This document shows positions 16,736 to 26,100 of a stretch of 64,000 nt of DNA, piece after piece. Every line of letters begins with the position of its first letter. Within the stretch, counting starts at the first letter, position 1. Origin of the DNA: Actinocatenispora rupis (GTDB lineage Bacteria > Actinomycetota > Actinomycetes > Mycobacteriales > Micromonosporaceae); the NCBI RefSeq assembly GCF_016861975.1, contig NZ_BOMB01000038.1, positions 62,001 through 126,000 of the forward strand, read 5' to 3'. Made by a program: the position numbers and the translations under genes. The notes beneath the pieces are model-generated. The model made no database searches. It was not told where the DNA came from and saw only the letters and a program-made list of their open reading frames with translations.

Positions 16736-18226
16736 GTGAGCCGGGCAGCGACCGACACGGTCCCGAACGCGCCGCAGACCGGGTTCTTCGGCCATCCGCG
16801 CGGGCTGGGCACGCTGTTCTTCACGGAGATGTGGGAGCGCGTCTCCTACTACGGGATGCGCGCCATCCTCCTCTACTACATGTACGCGTCGGTGTCGGAC
16901 GGTGGACTGGGCATCGCGCAAGGCACCGCGTCGTCGCTGATGTCGATCTACGGCTCGGCCGTGTTCATGGCCGGGGTGGTGGGCGGCTGGCTCGCCGACC
17001 GGCTGCTCGGATCCCGCCGGTCCATCTTCGGCGGCGGCGTACTCATCATGTGCGGCCACATCTGCCTGGCCGTACCGAGTGGTGGGCGGGGTGCGCTCTA
17101 CCTGTCGATGGTGTGCATCGTGCTCGGCACCGGCCTGCTCAAGCCGAACATCTCCAACGTCGTCGGCGACCTCTACCCGCGGTCGGACTCCCGGCGGGAC
17201 GCCGGCTTCAGCATCTTCTACATGAGCACCAACATCGGTGCGTTCATCGCGCCGATCGTCGTCGGCAGCCTCGCGGCCAACTACAACTACCACGTCGGGT
17301 TCAGCTTCGCCGCGTTCGGCATGGCGCTCGCGCTCGTCGCGTACGTGGCGTTCGGGCGCTGGCTCGGGGACGCGGGGCGCGCGGCGCACAACCCGGTGCG
17401 TACCGAGGAGCGGCGGCCGCTGGTGTTGCGGTTCGGGATCGGGATCCTCGTGGCCTTCCTCGTACTCGGCGGGATGGCGGTGGCCGGCGTCCTGACCGTG
17501 AAGTGGGTCATCGACCTGATCACGCTGCTGTCGATCGTCCTGCCCGTCGGGTACTTCCTGGTCATGCTGCGCAGCCCGCGCACGAACGCGGACGAGCGCT
17601 CGCGGGTGCGGGCGTACATCCCGCTGTTCGTGGGGTCGGTGTTCTTCTGGATGATCGAGGAGCAGGGCTCGGTGGTACTGGCGACGTTCGCGCAGAAGCG
17701 GACCGACCTCACCCTGGGCGGGTTCTCGATCCCGCCGTCGTGGTTCCAGTCGGTGAACCCGGCGGCGATCGTGATCCTGGCGCCGCTGTTCGCGGTGCTG
17801 TGGACGAAACTCGGCGACCGCCAGCCGCGTACGCCGGTGAAGTTCGGCGCGGGCATGGTGCTCGCGGGGATGTCGTACCTGCTGATGACCGGGCCGGGGC
17901 TGATCAACGGGACGTCAGTGCCGGCCAGCCCGCTGTGGCTGGTGGGCAGCTTCGTCGTGGTGATCCTCGGCGAGCTGTGCCTGTCCCCGGTCGGGCTGTC
18001 CGCGACGACGAAGCTGGCGCCGGTGGCGTTCGCCTCGCAGACGATGGGGCTGTGGTTCCTGTCCGACGCGGCGGCGCAGGGCATCAGCGCGCAGATCGTA
18101 CCGGTGTTCTCGCCGTCCACCGAGGTCGCGTACTTCGCGGTCGTTGGCGGCATCGTGGTCGCGCTCGGCGTCGTGATGTTCCTGCTGGCGCCCGCGATCA
18201 CGCGGCGGATGGGCGACGTGAACTGA
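16736..18226 (+). CDS. POT/PTR-family proton-dependent oligopeptide transporter
   Basis: The ~496-residue membrane protein of 12-14 helices carries the PTR signature TEMWERVSYYGMRAIL (ExxERFxYYG form) near residue 30 and GTGLLKPNISNVVGDLY (second PTR motif) near residue 135. It should import di- and tripeptides with protons. The GTG at 16736 follows GAGGAGG by about five bases; another GTG at 16730 overlaps that ribosome site and is less likely. It stands alone and divergent from the aldo/keto reductase. A strong hairpin follows its stop. Confidence 0.92.
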   Translation: MSRAATDTVPNAPQTGFFGHPRGLGTLFFTEMWERVSYYGMRAILLYYMYASVSDGGLGIAQGTASSLMSIYGSAVFMAGVVGGWLADRLLGSRRSIFGGGVLIMCGHICLAVPSGGRGALYLSMVCIVLGTGLLKPNISNVVGDLYPRSDSRRDAGFSIFYMSTNIGAFIAPIVVGSLAANYNYHVGFSFAAFGMALALVAYVAFGRWLGDAGRAAHNPVRTEERRPLVLRFGIGILVAFLVLGGMAVAGVLTVKWVIDLITLLSIVLPVGYFLVMLRSPRTNADERSRVRAYIPLFVGSVFFWMIEEQGSVVLATFAQKRTDLTLGGFSIPPSWFQSVNPAAIVILAPLFAVLWTKLGDRQPRTPVKFGAGMVLAGMSYLLMTGPGLINGTSVPASPLWLVGSFVVVILGELCLSPVGLSATTKLAPVAFASQTMGLWFLSDAAAQGISAQIVPVFSPSTEVAYFAVVGGIVVALGVVMFLLAPAITRRMGDVN

Positions 18227-18240
18227 CGCGTGTGGGCCGC

Positions 18241-18272
18241 GCCGGTCGGGGATCCCGGTGACCCCGACCGGC
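18241..18272. terminator. Hairpin between convergent genes
   Basis: GCCGGTCGGGG (18241-18251) and CCCCGACCGGC (18262-18272) pair perfectly around 10 bases. It lies between the POT gene stop and the binding-protein stop and can serve both. Confidence 0.65.
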
Positions 18273-18278
18273 GGGCGG

Positions 18279-19625
18279 TCAGTGGTAGTGCTTGTCGTAC
18301 GCCGCGCGGATCAGGTCGGCGCGCGACCGGAGTTGCTTGTCCAGCCGGGAGAAGACGTCCGCGACGTCGGCGTTGGACGAGTACAGCTTGGTGAGGGCCT
18401 GGTCCATCATGTCGCCGGCGTTCGACACCACCGGCCGTACCAGGTCCTGCGGCTTCGTCAGCGGCAGCTGCTTCAGCGCGGTGAGCTGGTTCGGGTCCTT
18501 CGCCGCCTTGACGAGCTCGGGCTCCTGCTGCGCGGCCTTCACCACCGGCAGGTACCCGGTGCCGACGGTCCAGTGCGCCGAGTTCGCCGGCCGCCCCAGG
18601 AACTTCAGGTACTCCCACGCGGCCTGCTTGCGCGCGCTCGGCGCGTACCGCAGGATGCCGATGCCGCTGCCGCCGGTGGGGCAGCCGAAGTTGCCGTCGT
18701 GCTTGGGCAGGAACGCCGTGCCCACCTCGTACTTGCCGCCCTTCGCGAGCAGCTCGGCCTGCTTCAGCCCACCCGTACTGCCGAAGTACGACGCGCAGAT
18801 GCCGTTGGCGAGGTCCTGGTCCTGCTTGGCCGACAGGTACGCGGCGCCGTCCTTGCGGATGAAGTCGACCATGAACCGTGCCGCCGCAACGCTTTCCGGG
18901 CTGTCGAGCGTGACCTCCAGGCCCTTCGAGTAGTGGCCGCCCCAGGACCAGATGTTGCTCTGCAGGTACCAGCTGGCGTAGACGCTGCCGAGGGCGAGGA
19001 CCTTGGCGTGCCCCGCCTTCGTCTTCTGCCGCATGATGGCCGGCGCCCACTGCTTGAGCTGCTCCCAGGACTCGGGGCCGGCGGCCGGCAGCCCGGCCTT
19101 CTCGAACAGCGTGCGGTTGAAGTAGTACAGCGGGGTGCTCCGGGCGAACGGCAGCCACCAGAGCTTGCCCTGCACCGTACCTTCCTGGATGAACTGGTCG
19201 ATGTAGTTCTCCGGCCGCAGCTCGTCGTCGAAGTACGCGTCGAACGGTTCCAGCGCGTCGGCCAGGTGCATCTTCCGCCACGTGATCTCGCTCAACAGCA
19301 CCAGATCGGGGATCTGCCGGGCGACGATCGCGGTGGCGAGCTTCTGCATGGTCCGCTCGTAGCTGCCCTGGAACTGCAGCTCGACGAAGACGTCCGACTG
19401 CGACTGGTTGAACTTCGTCGTCAGCTCGGTCAGTACCGCCATGTTCGCGCCGCCCATCGAGTGCCAGAACACCAGATGGGCCCGCTTCCTGTACGCCGCC
19501 GGCACCGTACCGACCGTCTGCTGGAACGCGCCGCTGCCGCAGCCGGCCAGCGCCGCCACACCACCGAGGCCGGCCGCGGCGAGCAGGCCGCGCCTGCTCC
19601 ACCCGCGCATGTCACCCCCGCTCAT
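18279..19625 (-). CDS. Sugar ABC importer, extracellular solute-binding lipoprotein (family 1)
   Basis: The 448-residue protein begins with a Tat-type twin arginine (SRRGLLAAAGLGG) and a lipobox LAGC, so it is exported folded and lipid-anchored. The rest has the periplasmic-binding fold of sugar-binding proteins (family 1), with LVFWHSMGGANMAVLTEL early and SWEQLKQWAPAIM in the middle. It should deliver a sugar or oligosaccharide to the two permeases encoded just upstream. The ATG at 19625 follows GGAGGAG, and overlaps the stop of a repeat-derived leader ORF. No ATPase gene is in the operon; the MsiK-like gene at 35763 is a good candidate. Confidence 0.92.
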   Translation of the reverse strand: MSGGDMRGWSRRGLLAAAGLGGVAALAGCGSGAFQQTVGTVPAAYRKRAHLVFWHSMGGANMAVLTELTTKFNQSQSDVFVELQFQGSYERTMQKLATAIVARQIPDLVLLSEITWRKMHLADALEPFDAYFDDELRPENYIDQFIQEGTVQGKLWWLPFARSTPLYYFNRTLFEKAGLPAAGPESWEQLKQWAPAIMRQKTKAGHAKVLALGSVYASWYLQSNIWSWGGHYSKGLEVTLDSPESVAAARFMVDFIRKDGAAYLSAKQDQDLANGICASYFGSTGGLKQAELLAKGGKYEVGTAFLPKHDGNFGCPTGGSGIGILRYAPSARKQAAWEYLKFLGRPANSAHWTVGTGYLPVVKAAQQEPELVKAAKDPNQLTALKQLPLTKPQDLVRPVVSNAGDMMDQALTKLYSSNADVADVFSRLDKQLRSRADLIRAAYDKHYH

Positions 19626-19783
19626 GCGTACTCCTCCACCGTCGGAGCACCCGTGCGGCGCGACACCGCGCCATGCCCATGATTCGCTCGCTCGCGCCGC
19701 CTCATGCGCGTTCCTCCTTCGTCGGAACGCTCATGAGGCACGACAGCGCAATGCCCTTGATTCGCTCGCTCGCGCTCGCTCAT
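19622..19783 (-). repeat. Tandem ~80-base repeat forming a 53-codon leader ORF between permease and binding protein
   Basis: Between the permease stop (19785) and the binding-protein start (19625) lie two imperfect copies of an ~80-base unit (19701-19784 and 19621-19700). Each carries a ribosome site and an ATG. On the minus strand they form one open frame: MSERERANQGHCAVVPHE... then MRRRERANHGHGAVSRR.... The frame ends in TGA at 19624-19622 overlapping the next ATG. The first ATG is one base after the permease stop. Translation could pass without a gap from permease through leader to binding protein. Confidence 0.55.
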
Positions 19784-19784
19784 G

Positions 19785-20600
19785 TCAGCCCTTCGTCGCG
19801 CCGGCGGTGAGCCCGGCGATGATCTGCCGCTGGGCGATGAAGAACACGACCAGCACCGGCACCACGATGAACACGGCGGAGGCCATGACGGCGCCCCAGT
19901 TCGTGAAGCCCTCGGAGTCCTGGATCATCAGCATTCCGACCGGCAGGGTGCGCATCGAGTCGGTACTCGTGGACACCAGCGGCCAGACGAAGTCGTTCCA
20001 CTTCTCCACCACGGCCACCACGATCACGGTGACGACCATCGGGCGCGACATCGGCAGCACGACGTTCCACAACACGCGCAGGTGGTTCGCGCCGTCGACC
20101 TTCGCCGCCTCGGTCACCTCGTGCGGCAGCGTCATCATGTGCTGCCGCAACAGGAACATCGCGAACACCGAGCCGACACCCGGCACGATGATCCCCGCGT
20201 ACGTGTTGACCCAGCCGAGCGCCGCGATGGTCAGGAAGTTCGGCATGAGTACGACGGTGCCGGGCACCATCATGGCGCCGAGGAACAGCATGAACACCAG
20301 GTTCTTGGCGGGGAACCGGAGGAACGCGAACGCGTACGAGGACAGGATCGCCACGCACACCTGGATCAGCGCGCCGAGCAGCGTCACGATGACCGAGTTC
20401 TTGTACAGCGTGGCGAACGGCGCGGACGCCCAGCTGTCGACGTAGTTCTGCCACTCCACCGACGTCGGGAACCACTGGAACTGGAAGATCTTGTCCGGGC
20501 TCGTGACCGACGTGGTGAGCAGCCAGTAGATCGGCACGAACGCGCACACCAGGACGACGACGAGCCCCACGTACTTGAGGGTGGTGGTCAGCGGCTTCAT
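19785..20600 (-). CDS. Sugar ABC importer permease (MalG type)
   Basis: The 271-residue inner-membrane protein has six predicted helices and the EAA loop seen as EVTEAAKVDGANHLRVLWNV, the contact for the ATPase. It resembles UgpE/MalG-type carbohydrate permeases (MKPLTTTLKYVGLVVVL start, FVPIYWLLTTSV). The ATG overlaps the stop of the other permease gene (ATGA). Together they form the membrane pore of a CUT1 sugar importer. Confidence 0.93.
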   Translation of the reverse strand: MKPLTTTLKYVGLVVVLVCAFVPIYWLLTTSVTSPDKIFQFQWFPTSVEWQNYVDSWASAPFATLYKNSVIVTLLGALIQVCVAILSSYAFAFLRFPAKNLVFMLFLGAMMVPGTVVLMPNFLTIAALGWVNTYAGIIVPGVGSVFAMFLLRQHMMTLPHEVTEAAKVDGANHLRVLWNVVLPMSRPMVVTVIVVAVVEKWNDFVWPLVSTSTDSMRTLPVGMLMIQDSEGFTNWGAVMASAVFIVVPVLVVFFIAQRQIIAGLTAGATKG

Positions 20601-21553
20601 CGGTAGTGCACCCTCCGCTCCATGAACCGGGCCTGCGCGGCGGTGATCGCGATCAGGATCACGAACATCACGAGCGCGCCCGCGCCCGCGTGGCCGGCGT
20701 CGAGTGCCTGGAAGGCCTGCTTGTAGATGTACCAGGAGATCGTCGTGGTGGCGTCGCCCGGACCGCCGTTGGTCATGATGGCGATGACGTCGAACGCCTG
20801 GAACGTGCCGACGATCGTCACCACCGTCACGAAGAACGTCACCGGCGACAGCAGCGGCAGCGTGATCCGCCGGAACAGCGTCCACGGGCCGGCGCCGTCG
20901 AGCCGGGCCGCCTCGTACAGGTCGGTGGGCATGCCCTGGAGGCCAGCCATGTAGACGACGGCGACGAAGCCGATGTTCTTCCACAGGTACACGAGGACGA
21001 GGCCCCACATGGCCCAGCTGGAGTCCGTCATCCACGCCGGGCCGGCGATCCCGACCTTCTCCAGGACGACCTTCATCAGGCCGATCTGCGGGTCGAAGAT
21101 GAACAACCAGACGGTACCCATGGCGACGCCGCTGAGGATGTGCGGCGCGAACGACACCGTACGGACCAGGTTGCGGCCGACGAGCTTCTGGTTCAGCAGC
21201 ATCGCGACGGCCAGCCCGGCGATCAGGCAGCCGATCACGACCGCGCCGGAGAACAGCACGGTGCGGCCGAGTACCGCCCAGAAGTCGGGGTCGCCGAACA
21301 TGTCGGCGTAGTTGGCCAGCCCCACGAACGGGATCGTCGGCGACAGCATGTCCCAGCTCGTCAGGCTGAGATAGCCGTTGAAGACGATCGGCCAGTACGC
21401 GAAGACGGCGAGGAGCACCGCGTTCGGCGCGATGAACGCGAGGAACAGCAGGTACTCCCGGCGGCGACGGCGGCGCGGGCTCGCCGGCGTGCCGCGGGTC
21501 GGGGGATCAGCGGCGTCGGCCGGTGCCGCCGACGAACGATCGGTGACGGTCAA
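20597..21553 (-). CDS. Sugar ABC importer permease (MalF/UgpA type)
   Basis: The ~318-residue permease has six helices after an Arg-rich cytoplasmic start and the EAA loop YEAARLDGAGPWTLFRRITL. The start is read as TTG at 21553, because GAGGAG lies eight bases upstream and the longer frame upstream (from an ATG at 21694) runs through the palindromic promoter region. It is the first gene of the importer operon, followed by the MalG-type permease and the binding protein. Nested inverted repeats at 21641-21708 are likely regulator sites. Confidence 0.9.
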   Translation of the reverse strand: MTVTDRSSAAPADAADPPTRGTPASPRRRRRREYLLFLAFIAPNAVLLAVFAYWPIVFNGYLSLTSWDMLSPTIPFVGLANYADMFGDPDFWAVLGRTVLFSGAVVIGCLIAGLAVAMLLNQKLVGRNLVRTVSFAPHILSGVAMGTVWLFIFDPQIGLMKVVLEKVGIAGPAWMTDSSWAMWGLVLVYLWKNIGFVAVVYMAGLQGMPTDLYEAARLDGAGPWTLFRRITLPLLSPVTFFVTVVTIVGTFQAFDVIAIMTNGGPGDATTTISWYIYKQAFQALDAGHAGAGALVMFVILIAITAAQARFMERRVHYR

Positions 21554-21665
21554 AGGCGCTACTCCTCGCAGGCAGGCCGCACGACGGGCGGGACGACCCG
21601 GCACACCGTCGGGGCGCCGACGATGAGAATTCGATGAAGATTTCGGTGAACAGTAGATGTCCAGC

Positions 21666-21696
21666 AGGTGAACGCGCAATACCTTCGCGTCCACCT
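21666..21696. promoter_or_regulatory. Inverted repeat upstream of the sugar importer operon
   Basis: AGGTGAACGCG (21666-21676) and CGCGTCCACCT (21686-21696) pair at 10 of 11 positions around nine bases. A second pair, TTTCGGTGA (21641-21649) and TCACCGAAA (21700-21708), encloses it. Both lie 90-155 bases before the TTG start. A sugar-responsive repressor is likely; its gene is not in the window. Confidence 0.5.
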
Positions 21697-21762
21697 AGAT
21701 CACCGAAAATGTTCGCCACCGACGGTGCCCGCACCACCACCCGGTACTCGTGAAGGCGCAGG

Positions 21763-23043
21763 TCAGCGCCCCGGCAGCCGATACACCGACAGCGTGCAGT
21801 TGTCGTGGTGCACGTCCTCGACCGACGCCAGCAATACCAGCCCGCCATCCGCCGCCTGGAACCAGCCCGGCGCGGTGCCCCGAAACCGCCCGGACCGGTC
21901 GAGCAGTACCGGGCCGGCCGGTCCGCAGCCGAACACCACGCCACCCGCAACGCTCTTCGGCACGTACGCCATCCGGCGCGCGGGGCGGCCGACCGTCGCC
22001 GGACCGTCCGGCTGGAGGTCGATCGCGCGCAGCGAGTGCCGTTCCACGGTCGGGTTCGCGCCCGTCCTCGTGTCGCACAGGAGCGCGGTGGGGCCGTCGT
22101 ACCAGCAGTTGTCGACGCCGCCGCCGAGCGCGGCCAGCCGCCGGCCGCTCCGCGCGTCCACCAGCACCGTGCCCTGCCCGTGGGCCGCGTCGACCACGAC
22201 GGTGCCGGCGCCGCCCGCATCCGCCCCGGCCCGCGTGACCTGGCCGCCCAGCGCCCACCGCCGCCTTCCGGTATGCGCGTCGAGCGCCACCACCGTCGCC
22301 GGCGGCTCGTCGTCCATCGAGTACGGCAGGTGGCGGCGGTAGGTGAGTACGGTGTCGCCGACGACCCGATCCGGCGCCACGCCCGGCGCGCGCCACAGCT
22401 CGTGCCCGTCGCGCGCGGACAGCGCGATCGTCGTCTCGGCGCGTACGTCGTCGTCATCGCCGTACGTCGTCGCATCGAGAAGCACGGTCCGTTCGTCGGC
22501 GGCGAACACGTCCGCGCCGAAGGCGCCGTACCGGCCGGTGGGTACGGACCAGCGCCGGTGGCCATCCCGCGCGGACAGCGCGGCGAGTCCCAGCTCGCCA
22601 CCGTCGTCGTCGCCGTAATCCAGGAAGACGGTGTCACGGTTCAGCACCGGTGGGAGTGTGCCCATCCGGTACGTGGCGCTCGCCGTCCCGGGCACCCGGT
22701 CGCCGGTCGAGCGCGACCACCGCGACACCCCGGTACGCACGTCCGCGACGACCACACGCAGGTGATCACCCGCGGCGGCGTCGCCCTCGTACGCGAGGGT
22801 CCCGCCGGACATCGTGACCGTGTCCAGGCGGTCCAGCGCGTACCGCCGGGAGACGGGTGCCGCGCCGCTGACCTGCCGGCGCCACAACGGCTTCCCGAGT
22901 GAAACGGGCGTCGGTCGCGCGCTCGACCGCGCTGCCGCCGGTGTCGCCGATCCGGACGGCCGCGCCGCCGCCCGGTCACCGGCGCAGCCGGACAGCCCCA
23001 CCGTCAGCACACCCGCGACCGCTGCCGCGACCAGACCCCGCAC
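21763..23043 (-). CDS. Lipoprotein with PQQ-like beta-propeller
   Basis: The ~426-residue protein has a lipoprotein signal (VRGLVAAAVAGVLTVG, then LSGC with Cys20), so it should be anchored outside the membrane. The body has repeats of the PQQ/BamB type: ALSARDGHRRWSVPTG, ALSARDGHELWRAPGV and ALDAHTGRRRWALGGQ, each an A-x-D-x-x-x-G-x-x-x-W blade. The function is unknown; such propellers often act as scaffolds or redox proteins, and no PQQ ligand set is evident. The start is GTG behind GGGAGG. It lies directly upstream of the sugar importer operon on the same strand, 209 bases apart. Confidence 0.82.
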   Translation of the reverse strand: MRGLVAAAVAGVLTVGLSGCAGDRAAARPSGSATPAAARSSARPTPVSLGKPLWRRQVSGAAPVSRRYALDRLDTVTMSGGTLAYEGDAAAGDHLRVVVADVRTGVSRWSRSTGDRVPGTASATYRMGTLPPVLNRDTVFLDYGDDDGGELGLAALSARDGHRRWSVPTGRYGAFGADVFAADERTVLLDATTYGDDDDVRAETTIALSARDGHELWRAPGVAPDRVVGDTVLTYRRHLPYSMDDEPPATVVALDAHTGRRRWALGGQVTRAGADAGGAGTVVVDAAHGQGTVLVDARSGRRLAALGGGVDNCWYDGPTALLCDTRTGANPTVERHSLRAIDLQPDGPATVGRPARRMAYVPKSVAGGVVFGCGPAGPVLLDRSGRFRGTAPGWFQAADGGLVLLASVEDVHHDNCTLSVYRLPGR

Positions 23044-23137
23044 CCGGCCTCCCCCGCCCGCCGGACCGCCCCGCGCGGCCCCGGCGGGACACGATAGGGG
23101 GTGCCCGCATCCGTACTGGTCGCGCGGATGTCGGCGG

Positions 23138-26100
23138 TCAGTCGGGGACGGGGGTGGCGTGGCCGGCGCGGAAGACCTCCCACTGCCGGGCGTACGTGCC
23201 GTCGGCGGCGAGCAGGTCGGCGTGCGTACCGGTCTCGACGACGCGGCCGTGGTCGAGTACGACGATGCGGTCGGCGCGGGCGGCGGTGGTGAGCCGGTGT
23301 GCCACGACGAGCGTGGTTCGCTTGCCCACCAAGCGTTCCGTGGCGCGGGTGACGTCGGCCTCGGTGGCCAGGTCGAGCGCGGCGGTCGCCTCGTCCATGA
23401 CGAGGATGTCCGGCTCGACGAGCTGCGCGCGGGCGAGCGCGAGGAGCTGCCGCTGACCGCTGGACAGGTTCCGGCCGCGTTCGGCGACCTCGTGGTGGTA
23501 GCCGCCGTCGAGGCGCGCGATCATGTCGTGCGCGCCGACCGCCCGCGCCGCGGCCTCCACCTCAGCGTTCGTCGCCTCCGGCCGGCCGTACGCGATGGTG
23601 TCGCGCACGGTCCCCGGGAACAGGTACGCCTCCTGCGGGACGACACCCATCCGGTGCCGGTACCCGGCGAGGTCGTACCGGCGGATGTCGACGCCGTCGA
23701 CGCGGACCTCGCCGCCGGTGACGTCGTAGTACCGGGAGACGAGTTTGACCAGGGTGGACTTGCCGGCGCCGGTCTCGCCGACCACGGCGACGGTCTCGCC
23801 CGGCGCGACCCGGAGGTCCACATCGGACAGTGCGAGCCCGGATCCCTTGCGGGACAGGCCGTCCCGGTCGGCTTCATCGGCGCCGAGCGCGGCCGGGTCG
23901 CCGGACTCGGGGTCGTGCGAGCCCGCGCCGTACCCGAAGGACACGCCGTCGAACACGATCTCGCCGCGCAACCGCGCCGGTACGGGCACCGGGTCGGTCG
24001 CCTCCGGCGTGCTCGTCGGCGTACGGAGCAGGTCGCGGATCCGGCGCAACCCCACCGCCGCCTGCTGGTACCCGTCGAAGACCTGGGAGAGCTGCTGCAC
24101 CGGGGCGAAGAACATGTCGATGTACAGCAGGTACGCGATGAGCGCGCCGGCGGTGAGCTTGTCGTCGTGCACCAGCTGGCTGCCGACGATGAGCGCCAGC
24201 GCCGACGCCACCGTCGACAGGAACTGCACGAACGGGAAGTACGTGGCGATGTAGCGCTGCGCCCGGGTCCGCGTCACCCGGTAGTCGTCGCTGCGCGCCG
24301 AGAACCGCGCCCGGTTGTGCCCCTCCCGCCGGTACGCCTGCGCCACGCGCATCCCGGCCACGTTCTCCTGCAGGTCGGCGTTGACGATGCCGACCTTCTC
24401 CCGCGCCTCGTTGTACGCCTTCGACGAGCGGGCCCGGAAGATCAGCGTGGCCACCACCATGATGGGCAGCACGCTGCACACCACGAGCCCGAGTTCGATG
24501 TTCAGGTACAGCAGGGCGCCGAGGATGCCGAAGAACGTCAGTACCGAGACGAACGCCTGGATCAGCCCGGTCTGCAGGAACGACGAGAACGCGTCGACGT
24601 CCGTCGTCATCCGGGTCATGATCCGGCCGGACATCTCCTTCTCGTAGTAGTCCAGGCCGAGCCGTTGCAGGTGCGCGAACGACTTGACGCGCAGCGAGTA
24701 GAGCAGCCGTTCGCCGGTACGGCCGGTGATCCGGGTCTGTCCTATCTGGACGATCCAGTCGACCGCGACGACCGCCAGGCCGAGCAGCGAGACGGCGACG
24801 ATGACGCCCATCGCGGCCTTCTGCACCCCGTTGTCCACCCCGGAACGGATCAGCGCCGGCAGGATCAGCGTCGCCGCCGCGTCCGCCGCGACCAGCAGCA
24901 GCGCCAGTACGAACGGCGTGACCATCGGGCGCAGCAGGCTGGTGAGCGTGAAGTTCCGGTCCGACCGGCGCACCGTGGCCTCGTCCACGTCCGGCGTGTC
25001 CGTGGCCGCCGGCAGCGCGGCGACCTGCGCGAGCAGTTCCGGGGTGGGCGGCATGCTCGCCAGCGCGCCGCCCATCGGCCCCATGCCGCGACCGCCGCCG
25101 CCACCCGGCCGGGCACCGCGCGGCAGCCCCGTCCCGTCTCCCGCCACCGCCTGGTACGCGTCGGCCGGCGCACGGTCGTCCGCCCACAGCCGCGCCGTCG
25201 TACCGTCGGGGTTGCGGGCGTCCACAGTGGACTCGTCGACGGGCAGCTCGCCGGCGTCGATGCCCTCCGCGTCGTCGCCCGGCCCGGACAGCAGCAGCGT
25301 GTACAGCGGGCAGCGCTCCGCCAGCTCCTCCTCCGTACCGACGTCGACGACGCGGCCCTCGTCGAGGACGGCGATCCGGTCGGCCAGCGCCAGCGTCGAC
25401 CGGCGGTGCGCGATGAGCAGCGTGGTACGCCCGGCCATCACGCGCGCCAGCGTCTGGTGGATCTCCGCCTCGATCCGCGCGTCCACCGCAGACGTCGCAT
25501 CGTCCAGTACGAGGATGCGCGGGTCGGTGATCAGCGCCCGGGCCAGCGCCACCCGTTGCCGCTGCCCGCCGGACAGGGTCAGGCCCTTCTCCCCGAGCAT
25601 CGTGTCGTACCCGTCGGGCAGCGCCATGATGAACTCGTGCGCCTCCGCGGCCCTCGCCGCCGCGACGATCTGCTCCTCGGTGGCGTCCGGCCGGCCGTAC
25701 GCGATGTTGGCGGCGACGGACTCGGAGAACAGGAAGCTGTCCTCCATCACCATGCCGATCGAGGCGCGCAGCGAGTCGATGGTCAGCTCGCGGACGTCCC
25801 GGCCGGCGACCCGCACTGCCCCACCCTGTACGTCGTAGAACCGGGGCAGCAGCAGCGACACCGTCGACTTGCCCGAACCGGACGCGCCGACCAGCGCGAT
25901 CGTCTCGCCCGGCCGCGCGGTCAGCGTCATCCCGCGCAGTACCGGCGACGACGGCACGTACCCGAAGGTCACGTCGTCGAACTCGACCGTCGGCGTCCGG
26001 TCGTCCGGTACGTCGACGGCGTCGGGGGCCTCGGTGACCAGCGGCCGCGAGTCGACCACCTCGAACACCCGGATCACGCTGGCGCGCGCCTGCTGCCCGA

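Noticed and set aside
21554-21694. N-terminal extension of the MalF-type permease from an ATG at 21694
   Set aside because: It crosses paired inverted repeats that look like an operator, and the TTG at 21553 has a good ribosome site.
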